The notes beneath the pieces were generated by a model. The model saw only the letters and a program-made list of their open reading frames with translations, searched no databases and was not told where the DNA came from. Shown here piece by piece: positions 40,420 to 48,810 of a DNA stretch of 64,000 nucleotides; position 1 is the stretch's first letter; the number at the start of each line of letters is the position of its first letter. This DNA is from Azophilus sp965200465 (lineage in GTDB: Bacteria > Pseudomonadota > Gammaproteobacteria > Pseudomonadales > Azotimanducaceae): assembly GCA_965200465.1 (NCBI GenBank), contig OZ241358.1, forward strand, positions 1,178,001-1,242,000. The letters run 5' to 3'. The position numbers and the translations under genes were made by a program.

Positions 40420-41811
40420 TTAGGCGTCTTCATCGTCCGCGTCCTCCTCCCGCACAAAGTAGCTGAATTCATGCCGGTAGGTTTCCTGTTCAAAGGCGGT
40501 GGTTCGGCCATCGACCAAGGCCGGGCGGTAGCGGGCGTTGCGCAGGCTGCGGCGCACCGAGAAGTCCATCATGCCCTTCGGCTCGGAGGCCACCACCTGC
40601 ATGTTCTGGACGCCGCCGGTGGGCGACACCCGAAACGCCACCTCCACGAAGCCGGGGTTCTCCTTCCCCGCCAAGGCCCGCCGCCCCGAAGGCGGCTTTG
40701 GATCCTTGGGCAGGGGCATGTGCAGCAGCTTCGGCTTGGCGAAGTAGGCCTCGGCATCCACTGAGTCGAGTTGCTGCATGACGCCGTAAACGTGCTCGTA
40801 GAGGACTTCCGCCTTGTTGAAGCGCTCCCAAAGCAGGTGCCAGTCGGCCAGGTCCAGGATGGCTTCCGAAACCGGCAGGGGGCCGCTGGCGGGATCTTCC
40901 CGACGAATGTGGATGACCGCCTGCAGCGCCCTCTCCGCCACGGGGAAGTTGTTGAAGGTCAGGGGCGCGTCGAAGGCCGAGGTGCGCACGCTGGGCCGGG
41001 TGGACATGGCGAACGCCGGCGCCTCCCGCTCGCTGGCGTAAAAGGGCGGGAAGCGCTCCATGCGGTAGGTTTCGGCAAGCCCCTGCAGCGCTGGGATGGC
41101 CTTGGGCGCCCCCTCGTCGCCGTTGGCCGCATGAATGCGCAGCGCCTGCTCAAACAGGGCGCGGGCGGCGAAGATGTTGTACCTTGCGTTGTGCCACTTG
41201 GCGAGGCGGAAGATGCCGGGCAGCAGGGCCTCGCTGTCCGCCCCGTGAGCCTTCCACAGGACTTCAAAGGCGTACTCCTCGCGGCTGGCGGCCTCCTCCA
41301 GGTTGCCGAGGCGCTGCAGCGCCTCCGACTGCTTGTAAACCGCTTCGACCTGGTTGGGGGTGAACAGGCCGTCGCTGACCCGGCTGACGTGGACCGCCGT
41401 GGCGTAGCTTTGCAGCGCTTCCTCGTATTGGCGAAGGCCGAACTGGGCGTCGCCAAGCAGGGTCAGCGGCCTAGCCAAGTCCCCGTGGTGGCGGTGGCGG
41501 GCGGCTTCAAGGGCGCGGATGTAGGGCACTAGGAAGGCTTGCGCCTTCCCGTATTCGGCGTTGTCGATGTCAACCGCCACCGCATCGAGCGGCGAGGCCG
41601 TTGCGCCAAGGGCTTCCTTGATGCGCTCCATCGCCGCCGCAACCGAGGATTCCCCAGCCGCGGCGGCTTGCGGCGCTGCGGCCTCCGGGCGAGCCTTAAG
41701 CTCGGCGGCGCCGGCCGCGCCAGGCAGCGGCAGCGCCAGCAGAACAACGGCCTGCACCAGCAGCAAGCAACCGCGCCGCCGCCCGGCGCGGCTTTGCAAG
41801 GACGTCGCCAT
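40420..41811 (-). CDS. Exported TPR protein with TonB C-terminal-like domain
   Basis: The start at ATG 41811 gives 463 residues. A signal peptide (LLLVQAVVLLALPLPGAAGA) is followed by helical TPR-like repeats over about residues 70-330 (for example LLGDAQFGLRQYEEALQSYA) and a C-terminal domain (about 365-450) with VEVAFRVSPTGGVQNMQVVA and YRPALVDGRTTAFEQE. This resembles TonB_C domains, but the protein has no membrane anchor and no Pro-rich spacer. It is the first gene of the ten-gene operon and divergent from a secreted-protein gene 140 bases away. It could connect the ExbB-like machine to an outer-membrane partner, which is inference. Confidence 0.82.
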   Translation of the reverse strand: MATSLQSRAGRRRGCLLLVQAVVLLALPLPGAAGAAELKARPEAAAPQAAAAGESSVAAAMERIKEALGATASPLDAVAVDIDNAEYGKAQAFLVPYIRALEAARHRHHGDLARPLTLLGDAQFGLRQYEEALQSYATAVHVSRVSDGLFTPNQVEAVYKQSEALQRLGNLEEAASREEYAFEVLWKAHGADSEALLPGIFRLAKWHNARYNIFAARALFEQALRIHAANGDEGAPKAIPALQGLAETYRMERFPPFYASEREAPAFAMSTRPSVRTSAFDAPLTFNNFPVAERALQAVIHIRREDPASGPLPVSEAILDLADWHLLWERFNKAEVLYEHVYGVMQQLDSVDAEAYFAKPKLLHMPLPKDPKPPSGRRALAGKENPGFVEVAFRVSPTGGVQNMQVVASEPKGMMDFSVRRSLRNARYRPALVDGRTTAFEQETYRHEFSYFVREEDADDEDA

Positions 41812-41951
41812 AGTGAACCCGTTCGCCCGGCCTCCTGTTCGCCAGCCTGCTTGCAGTGTGGAACCCGCACTTCGGCAAGTCAAGACGGAGGTTGATCGCG
41901 CACTCGCTTTGGGCCTATGCTGCCCGCTTGAATTGTCGGGAGGGATGGATC

Positions 41952-42851
41952 ATGACGAAGGCTCTAGCGTTGGCGGCGATGCTTGCAGCCGCATTCGCGC
42001 CGCCTTTGGCGGATGCGCAGGATTTTGAGGATCGCCATATCTTGCCGAACGTGTTTGAGGATGGGCTGAGCAACATTGAAGGTTTTATCCGGATTCACAA
42101 TCTAAGCCTCGATAGAGCGCCCGTTAAATTGTCCGCCTATGACGACGCAGGCGTGTTTTGGGGAGACCGAACAATCTTTTTGGACTCTAGCGGGGCCACG
42201 CACTTTAATTCCGGGGACCTTGAGAACGGCAATCCGGACAAAGGGCTGGAGGGGTTCGGCAATGGCAGCGGGAGGTGGACGCTGGTGATTGAAGGCCCGA
42301 TTTTCGCAGGGTCGTACGCCAGAACGTCGGATGGCTTCTTGACCGCAATGCACACGGTGGCGCGGCCGGTTCCCAACTCTAACGAAGGATTATCGGATAT
42401 CGACGACTACAAATACATCTACGTCATTCCCATCTTCAACCCAGGGCGCAACCGTGACCAGGTCAGCATACTGCGCGTCAAGAACATGGAGAACTACGAG
42501 CATCAGTGCGCATTGGTGGGATTTGACGATGCAGCCGAGCAGGCTGGGCGCCCGATCGGGTTTTTTACGCTCGGTGCGGGTGTGGGCGCCGAATACACCG
42601 CCCTAGAGTTGGAGGACTTGATAGGCGACGGGGGAGGGAAATGGTATTTCCTTATCTTTTGTGACCGGATACTCGTCTCCAGCCTTCTGCACTCCCGCCC
42701 CACTGGGTACATCACGAACCTCACCAACGCGGCTGTGGAAAGCCCCGCGCTCCGCGACTTCACGTCCTCCCAGCTGGAGAGGATCAGGCAGGCGTTCGCC
42801 AACTCGAACGCCATTGAAATCCGGCCAAGCCCCTCGCCGACACTGCATTAG
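41952..42851 (+). CDS. Secreted protein with two tandem beta-sandwich-like repeats
   Basis: From ATG 41952, preceded by GGGAGGG, the product has 299 residues. A signal peptide (ALALAAMLAAAFAPPLADA) is followed by two copies of a roughly 110-residue unit. In copy one the key pieces are EGFIRIHNLSLDRAPVKLSA, ATHFNSGDLENGNPDKGL and YARTSDGFLTAMHTVA; in copy two they are SILRVKNMENYEHQCALVGF, GAEYTALELEDLIGDGGG and SRPTGYITNLT. Units of this kind occur in many secreted proteins of marine and other bacteria, but I know no established function. Codon use is less GC-rich than the neighbours. Confidence 0.75.
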   Translation: MTKALALAAMLAAAFAPPLADAQDFEDRHILPNVFEDGLSNIEGFIRIHNLSLDRAPVKLSAYDDAGVFWGDRTIFLDSSGATHFNSGDLENGNPDKGLEGFGNGSGRWTLVIEGPIFAGSYARTSDGFLTAMHTVARPVPNSNEGLSDIDDYKYIYVIPIFNPGRNRDQVSILRVKNMENYEHQCALVGFDDAAEQAGRPIGFFTLGAGVGAEYTALELEDLIGDGGGKWYFLIFCDRILVSSLLHSRPTGYITNLTNAAVESPALRDFTSSQLERIRQAFANSNAIEIRPSPSPTLH

Positions 42852-43050
42852 TTGTGGGGCGCGCCAATGGTAGATACGCATGTATCGCTCTTCTAAAGCA
42901 TTGATGTTGCAGCCAAAATCGGGCGGCGCGACAACGGGCTGGCCATTCGTCCTAGGCGGCGCAAAGTCGGCCGCCTTGGGGCCACGCCGCACTGAACGCC
43001 GCGGCGCACCGATTCGGAGGCTTCCTGAAGCGGCGGAATTGCCGGTGGCT

Positions 43051-46000
43051 CTACAGGAGTTTGGGCTTGGCGGTCTTGGGCGGCTTGCGCATGGCGGCGG
43101 GGGGCGGCTTTAGGTCGCCGGCTTGCAGGCATTCCCCGGACGTCGCGGCTTCGAGCAGTTGCGCCTGCTTGGGGTAAAGCGCCAAGGTCGCCTCCAAGAC
43201 CCAAAGCAGTTCGAGCAGTTCGGTGGTGAACTGCGGCGTCCAGCGCTGCGGGCGAATGCCGTCCAAGGGGGAGGAGCGCCGGCCGCCGCCTTCCCTTAGG
43301 CGGTGCTTCAGCCAGGATTGGACGACCTTGAGGCCGGAGACCTCGAAGTCGTAAACCGGCCGCGCCACCGGCGCGAACTCGCCCTTGCCGACATGCAGCG
43401 TTTGGCTGGCGGCGTTGTGCCGGAATCGTTCCGGGCAGCCCTCGGCGCCGTCGGGAACCGCCTTGAGGCATCTCGCCGCCCCCTGCGGAACCATGCCGGG
43501 CCGCCCGCCGTCCGCGGCGAATCGCTCGCCGTAGGTGTGCAGCCACAGCAGGCGGGCGCCGAGGGCGCGGGCCTGCTCGAACAGGTCGGGGTCCCTAGTG
43601 ATGGGAAGGCGCAGCTCGCGTGTCCGCAGCTGTGCGGCGAAGCGCTTGACGAAGGCCGGGTGCCCTAGGAGGCCATAGGCGTAGGCCAGGAAGTCCTCCG
43701 GCGTGACCGGGCGCCCGTATTCCCGGCTTAGCCGGTCCAGGAGGCCGGGCGAGAGGTTTGGCTTTGCGGCGTCGGCGGTTCGGTAAAGGGGGAGAGTTGC
43801 CTTTGCTCCGTATGAGCCTCGGAAATGGTCGAGGTCAGGAAGGTGGGAACTGGTCGTCAATGCAGGGCCTTCGCCAAGAGGATGGGACAGCAGGCTTGTT
43901 AGGTACACCTGCTTGTTGCTGTGCGTCCTCCATAGCGACGGCCCCGGTCTGTCGATTAGCCTTGCGTCCGAGAAAATGAACTGCCGGTCGAATGATCGGT
44001 AGGCGAAACCAGCAATTTCCGGCGCTGGGCTTCTCTTCCGCAGAGCGGCAACGGGCGCGAGCTGCGTCTCCGACGGCGCAGACGCAACGGCCGCCTGATG
44101 CACTTGGCGGCCCGTCGGGGAGTCCTTGAAAAGCGCTCTGCGCTCTTTCCCTTCGGCCTGCAGCAAGGCGCTCCAGCGCCTGTTCAGCGTCTCCCGGTCG
44201 GGCGCGATGACCCAGGTGCGGCCGGCTTTGACCCCGGACTGCTGCCACGGCATCAGGTCCGTCAACAGCGGCCAAGAGAAGTAGTCCCCCTCGCCCGCCG
44301 GGCGGAAGGGCGCCTGCCATTCCTCCGGGCAGTCCCGCCACTCCACCTTGCCAAGGCCGTCGATGGCCTCCAGCTTGGCCAGCTTCTCCCGCCGCGTTCC
44401 CTCGATGCTCGCGTAATGCACCGCCGCCGGCGCCGGGTTGGGCTGCTTCGCGCGCATCGCCACGGCGATGGCCACCGGCGTTTGGATGGCGAAGACGTTG
44501 TCGCTGCGGTGGGTGCCGCGCCCCTCGCCGCCCAGGTCCAGAATCCATATCTCGTCGCAGACGCGGCGCAGGTGCTCCCTCATGCCGCGGAAGGCGTCCC
44601 CGTCCAAGTAGCTCGAAGCGCTGATGAAGCTGACGATTCCGGGGCCGCCGCCGGCCTCCTGCTCGAAGACCTTCCACAGCGCCCAGCGCCAGAAATAGAC
44701 ATACAGGTTGTAGAGGTTCTTGACGCGGACGCCGTGGCCGGTGCGCTTCGCCGGCGCCAGAAAGTCGTTGAGGATGGGCGGCGCCTCGCGGTCTTCGTCG
44801 CCCCAGCGCACCCAGCCGCCGGTGCGGGCCTTGTTGAGCGCCGTGGCGGCCTCGTGGCGGTCGTAGGGCGGGTTGCCCAGGCAGACGATGACCGGCACGG
44901 CGCTCTTCACCGCCAGCGCCTTGCGGTGCTGCTCGGCGATGGGCTGCAGGAACAGGGGCGTCTGCGGCGGCTGCGCATGGGGGCTTTCCAAGGTGTCGGT
45001 CAGGTGGATGTGGGTGCCCTCGGCGGGCAGGGCGGCGCCGCGGTCGCCGAGGGCGCGGCTGATGCGCAGTTCGCTCACGGCGTAGGGGCCGACCAGCAGC
45101 TCGAAGCCGTAGAGGTTTCTGGCGAGCGAGGTGGCCTGCCCAGCCACAGCCCCGGCGCCTTGGCGGGCTTCGACGCGGCCCAAGGCGTGCTCGATGACGC
45201 CGAGCAGGTAGGTGCCGGTTCCCACCGCCGGGTCCAGGGTGAGCACCTCTGGGTCCGCGAACCCGTCCGGCTTGCCCAGCCGTTGGGAGAGCAGTTCATC
45301 GACTAGGCGCACCTGCGCGTGAACCACCTCCAAGGGCGTGTAGTAGGCGCCGGCGTTCTTGCGCAATTGCGGGTCGTAGGCCGCCAGGAAGTCCTCGTAA
45401 AAGTGCAGCCAAGGGTCCTGCGCCCCCAGGAAAAGACTGCGCGGCACTACGGAGATGACGCGCAGCAGCAAGTCCAGGGAAGCCGCCATGTCGGTGCGCG
45501 CCTTGGGGTCCGTCAGCACTTGCAGCGCCCGGGACAGCAGGCTGTGCTGGGCGGCGAGGGCCTGCTGGGCGCTTTCCAGCGTCAGCGGCTGCGCCCCCTC
45601 GCTGCGGCCCAGCAGCAGGGCGAAGGCGACGGTTTGCGCATAGGCGTCCGCGAACTGCCCGTCGGTTGCTTGCGGGAACAACAGGTGCCGCCAGTCCCGC
45701 GCCAGCGCCAGCAAGGGGGACTGCGCATCCCGCAAGGCGTCCGCCACGTCGTCGCGCAGCATCCGGCACAGGGGCGCCAGGGTTGCCGCGAAGTCCTTGA
45801 GGTTGATGCGGCCGTTGCGGTCCTGCGGCAAGGCCGGCTCCCAGCACAGGAAGTCGCGCAGCAGGCGTTCGACCGCCAGGGCGTCCTCTTCGCTGACGGC
45901 CTTGGCGCCGTCCTCAATGATGTTTCCGGACAGGCGCAGAAGCGGGCCGATGCGCTTGCCGCGGCGGTATAGCGCCCATTCGTTGCCGTCGCTGTAGAGG

Positions 46001-46347
46001 ATGTTGGGCACCGCGGCGAACCGCTTGAACTGGGCGCGGTTGCGGCCCTTGAAGCGGCCGGCGTTTGCGCCGGCGCCGGGCGCCTTAAGCTCGACATAGC
46101 CGGCCAGCAGGCCGTTGCGGTGGACGGCGAAGTCCGGCCGGCCAAGGCGGTCGGGCAGCGGTGCCTCTCCCGTGCAGACCAACCGCCAACCCCAGGCCAA
46201 GGCCGCCGCCGACATCAGGTTCTCGAAGGGCGCGCGCAGTTGCTCCTCCGGCGCCCCGGCGGTCAGTTGCCCCGTCTTGGCCGCCACGGCCGCGGCGAAG
46301 TCCTGCAAGGCATGGCGGGACCACGAATTGCGACTTGATTGGCCCAT
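43051..46347 (-). CDS. Single-polypeptide restriction-modification enzyme (type ISP/IIG-like), no helicase
   Basis: A 1098-residue protein. The N-terminal nuclease-like region has RPDFAVHRNGLLAGYVELK (D72 and E86-x-K88, the PD-(D/E)xK pattern). Then comes a helical linker, and a gamma-class N6-adenine methylase with motif I LDPAVGTGTYL (near 371) and motif IV VIVCLGNPPYD (NPPY near 492). The C-terminal 450 residues contain the part typical of type ISP specificity domains (NLYNLYVYFWRWALWKVFE, SRPTG-free target region, then MPWQQSGVKAGRTW). Full ISP enzymes carry an SF2 helicase between nuclease and methylase. None is seen here, so this looks like a shortened variant acting more like type IIG. 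The function is methylation and cleavage of an unknown site. Confidence 0.85.
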   Translation of the reverse strand: MGQSSRNSWSRHALQDFAAAVAAKTGQLTAGAPEEQLRAPFENLMSAAALAWGWRLVCTGEAPLPDRLGRPDFAVHRNGLLAGYVELKAPGAGANAGRFKGRNRAQFKRFAAVPNILYSDGNEWALYRRGKRIGPLLRLSGNIIEDGAKAVSEEDALAVERLLRDFLCWEPALPQDRNGRINLKDFAATLAPLCRMLRDDVADALRDAQSPLLALARDWRHLLFPQATDGQFADAYAQTVAFALLLGRSEGAQPLTLESAQQALAAQHSLLSRALQVLTDPKARTDMAASLDLLLRVISVVPRSLFLGAQDPWLHFYEDFLAAYDPQLRKNAGAYYTPLEVVHAQVRLVDELLSQRLGKPDGFADPEVLTLDPAVGTGTYLLGVIEHALGRVEARQGAGAVAGQATSLARNLYGFELLVGPYAVSELRISRALGDRGAALPAEGTHIHLTDTLESPHAQPPQTPLFLQPIAEQHRKALAVKSAVPVIVCLGNPPYDRHEAATALNKARTGGWVRWGDEDREAPPILNDFLAPAKRTGHGVRVKNLYNLYVYFWRWALWKVFEQEAGGGPGIVSFISASSYLDGDAFRGMREHLRRVCDEIWILDLGGEGRGTHRSDNVFAIQTPVAIAVAMRAKQPNPAPAAVHYASIEGTRREKLAKLEAIDGLGKVEWRDCPEEWQAPFRPAGEGDYFSWPLLTDLMPWQQSGVKAGRTWVIAPDRETLNRRWSALLQAEGKERRALFKDSPTGRQVHQAAVASAPSETQLAPVAALRKRSPAPEIAGFAYRSFDRQFIFSDARLIDRPGPSLWRTHSNKQVYLTSLLSHPLGEGPALTTSSHLPDLDHFRGSYGAKATLPLYRTADAAKPNLSPGLLDRLSREYGRPVTPEDFLAYAYGLLGHPAFVKRFAAQLRTRELRLPITRDPDLFEQARALGARLLWLHTYGERFAADGGRPGMVPQGAARCLKAVPDGAEGCPERFRHNAASQTLHVGKGEFAPVARPVYDFEVSGLKVVQSWLKHRLREGGGRRSSPLDGIRPQRWTPQFTTELLELLWVLEATLALYPKQAQLLEAATSGECLQAGDLKPPPAAMRKPPKTAKPKLL

Positions 46348-46713
46348 TCACCAACCTTACTACGCATGCTGGGGGCGATGGCAATGCGCCTGAGCAATCT
46401 GCCGCCGAGGCATTGCATCCCTGCACAAGGACTTGAGCTTAGTGCATCCGTAGCCTATGGTGAGTTGCCGGGTTGCCCACATCACTCAATCGGTGAACGC
46501 TCAACTACATGGCAGCCAGCGGCGCCACAGGGCTTGACCATGTACGTCTGGACGGAATATCTAAGGCACAGGGCAAAAGCAAGGGGGTTCGATTTGTCCG
46601 TTAATCGCGGTGCCGTTTGAACAGGCAAATGATCGGGTCACGCCGGTCACCGTTCATGCAACCACTCGTCAGCAAATTAGTTTTCGGCTGAAGACAGGGA
46701 GGTACGCACCGCC
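46348..46713. other. Intergenic region of 366 bp
   Basis: No supported gene. The stretch between the restriction-modification gene start and the DUF2283 gene is less GC-rich than its surroundings and presumably holds promoters for both. Open frames here (for example 46339-46620) lack ribosome sites and protein-like composition. A purine-rich GGGAGG at 46698-46703 is the likely ribosome site of the following gene. Confidence 0.5.
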
Positions 46714-46935
46714 ATGAAGACACCACGGATGTTCTACTTCGAGAAGGAGGATGTGCTGCATCTGGTGATAAGTGACGAGGAGGAAACCGGCAGCACTGAG
46801 CTCAGCCCCAACGTCACCGCGGAACTCAATGCTCAAGGGGACTTGATCGGCGTTGAGATATTGGAGGCGAGCACCTATGCCTCCTCTTCGTTCTCCACCA
46901 CCGCAGGCGGTCTGGCGCAGCCGAAATTTGCTTGA
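46714..46935 (+). CDS. DUF2283 family small protein
   Basis: A 73-residue protein of the short DUF2283 type: MFYFEKEDVLHLVISDEEE at the start and VTAELNAQGDLIGVEILEAS in the centre, matching the family's x-x-Y-D-x-E-x-D-x-L-x-I and D-x-x-G-x-x-x-G-I-E-I-L pattern. The last 14 residues (SFSTTAGGLAQPKFA region) are atypical. Its 3' end overlaps a convergent gene by 61 bases. Such proteins are often near toxin-antitoxin or DUF4258 genes, but none was found here. Function is unknown. Confidence 0.75.
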   Translation: MKTPRMFYFEKEDVLHLVISDEEETGSTELSPNVTAELNAQGDLIGVEILEASTYASSSFSTTAGGLAQPKFA

Positions 46936-47168
46936 AAACCGTCTTGACTGACCGTTTTGCCGCCGCTGCTTGTGCTCCCAGGGCTGCCGCTAGATGTGCG
47001 GCCAGCCTCCATCTCGAAGATTTCCTGCATATCGTCAATCGCCTTTCTAGCCTTGCTGCTGCGCATCAATTTATCAGCGTCAACATAGAATCCGCCGTTT
47101 TTGGTGACATGCACCTCCACCTTTTCTTCGCTTGGCGCCACGTCACCTCTTGGCTGGGCTTTGAACAC
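46875..47168 (-). CDS. Small hypothetical protein, GTG start
   Basis: The start is a GTG at 47168 placed five bases after an ideal AGGAGG (47174-47179 on the minus strand), giving 97 residues: VFKAQPRGDVAPSEEKVEVH, then VTKNGGFYVDADKLMRSSKA and RKAIDDMQEIFEMEAG, then a Ser/Gly-rich tail. The central part looks like a small alpha-beta domain; the tail lies over the DUF2283 gene and may be disordered. No family recognised. The strong ribosome site is the main reason to accept it. Confidence 0.55.
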   Translation of the reverse strand: MFKAQPRGDVAPSEEKVEVHVTKNGGFYVDADKLMRSSKARKAIDDMQEIFEMEAGRTSSGSPGSTSSGGKTVSQDGFQANFGCARPPAVVENEEEA

Positions 47169-47247
47169 GGTCTCCTCCTGCTTGAGTGCTGCGGTTTGAG
47201 TATGACAAGGCGAAAAACTCAGGGTCAAGGCTTAGTGTTGGGAGTTC

Positions 47248-48810
47248 TCATCTCAAGGGAGCGGCGCGGGCGGCCTGCTTGCGCAGGTGGGCCCGCCAAG
47301 TCATGGCCCAGCGGTCGGGGTCGTCCAGGGAATCCGCATTGAGCCGATGAATCCCCTGGTTGTGGGGCGCCGTTTTGACGATTTCCGGGTTGGAGTAGGC
47401 TTCGTCGGAAATTTGCCGCAGCACGGCAACCCAGTAATCCACGTCTTCCTTGGACCACATTTCCCCGGCTTCCGGCGTGAAGGGCTGGGGCACGATCCAG
47501 GGTTCGTGGCTCAGCCAGAAGGCGTCGACGCCGAAATCGACCATGCGGTTCTGGACATCGAGCACGCTCACGCCGGTGTCTTGATACAGCTGTTCCAGGC
47601 TGAAGCGAGTCATCTCCATGCGCCAGCCCTCGGCCTCCGGGTGCGAGCGGGCCACCCCGCGGATTTGCAGCAGCTGCCGCTCCATGTAGTTGTTGAGCAG
47701 CACCGACATGTCCGCGGCCTCGGAGAGGCCCTCTGCGCCCATGGCCCGCAGCCAGGCGTAAGCCTTGACCAGCTGCTGGACATTGCCCAGATATTCCCGC
47801 ACCCGGCCAACGCCTTGGGCGGAGGCGGCGCGCAGCGCGAAGCGGGCGCCTTCCCGGACGACTATGGGGCCCGGCAGATATTCGGCCAGTTCGTCCGTGC
47901 AGCCGTAGGCGCCCACCGCCGGGCCGCCTCCGCCCTTGGCCACGCCGAACGTCTTGTGCAGCATGAACATGCAGGCGTCGAAGCCGAGTTCCCTAGCCCG
48001 AATCTTGGTCATCACGCCATTGAAGTTGGCATGATCATAGAAGCACAGGCCGCCGGCCTCATGCACGATTTCCACCCACTGCTTGATGTGCGGGTTGTAA
48101 ACCCCCATGTCGTCCGGGTTGTTGATCATCAGCGCGGCGGTGCGCTCCGAAACCGCCGCCTTGAGCGCCTTCAAGGATGGATAGCCGTCCTTTTCCAGCA
48201 TCAGGGTCACCACCTCGAACCCGGCGGCGGCGGCGGTGGCGGGGTTGCAGGGATGGGATTGAATGCTGGTGATGATCTGATTGCGCTGCTCAAGCTGGCC
48301 CCGGGCGGCATGATAGGCCCGGGTGACGCAGGCGTGGGCGTAGGCGGCGTCGGCGCCCCCGGCCGGCTGGAACGTGAACCGTTCCATTCCGGACAGTTCG
48401 CGCAGCAGCAGATCCAGGCGGTGGATCACCTCCAGAACGCCTTGCAGGGTCGAGCAATCCTGATTCGGGTGCAGCTCCGCCACTTGCGGACGGGCGCTGA
48501 GATCTTCCGTCAGCCGCGGGTTGTACTTCATGGTGCAGGTGCCGAACAGGCTGATGCCCATCATGCCCAGGGTTTGCTGGGAAAGATGCAGGTAGTGGCG
48601 CAGGACGTCCGGCTCCGACATTTCCGGCAGGGCAGGGGGGGCGCCGCGCTGCATGGCTGCCGGAATCAGCTGCTTGGCGGCGCCCGCCCTGGCCGACGGG
48701 TCTTGCTCCGCGTGGGGGAAATGGCAGCCCCGGCGACCGGGCGCCCCGAGTTCCATGACCAGCGGCTCGTCCCAGATTGGGGCTTGGTATCTGCGCAGCG
48801 GAGGGGTCAT
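47248..48810 (-). CDS. gcvPB: Glycine dehydrogenase (decarboxylating) subunit 2
   Basis: From ATG 48810, which overlaps the gcvPA stop as ATGA, the subunit has 520 residues. It is the C-terminal half of glycine cleavage P-protein and carries the pyridoxal phosphate lysine in MLHKTFGVAKGGGGPAVGA. Upstream landmarks are SLFGTCTMKYNPRLTEDL and HPNQDCSTLQGVLEVI; INNPDDMGVYNPHIKQWVEI is also typical. With subunit 1 it decarboxylates glycine and loads the aminomethyl group onto H-protein. gcvH and gcvT are not in the window. Two-subunit P-protein is less common in gammaproteobacteria than the fused form. Confidence 0.95.
   Translation of the reverse strand: MTPPLRRYQAPIWDEPLVMELGAPGRRGCHFPHAEQDPSARAGAAKQLIPAAMQRGAPPALPEMSEPDVLRHYLHLSQQTLGMMGISLFGTCTMKYNPRLTEDLSARPQVAELHPNQDCSTLQGVLEVIHRLDLLLRELSGMERFTFQPAGGADAAYAHACVTRAYHAARGQLEQRNQIITSIQSHPCNPATAAAAGFEVVTLMLEKDGYPSLKALKAAVSERTAALMINNPDDMGVYNPHIKQWVEIVHEAGGLCFYDHANFNGVMTKIRARELGFDACMFMLHKTFGVAKGGGGPAVGAYGCTDELAEYLPGPIVVREGARFALRAASAQGVGRVREYLGNVQQLVKAYAWLRAMGAEGLSEAADMSVLLNNYMERQLLQIRGVARSHPEAEGWRMEMTRFSLEQLYQDTGVSVLDVQNRMVDFGVDAFWLSHEPWIVPQPFTPEAGEMWSKEDVDYWVAVLRQISDEAYSNPEIVKTAPHNQGIHRLNADSLDDPDRWAMTWRAHLRKQAARAAPLR

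Noticed and set aside
46339..46620. 93-residue plus-strand frame before the DUF2283 gene
   Set aside because: It has no ribosome site and no similarity to any family, and starts inside the restriction-modification gene.
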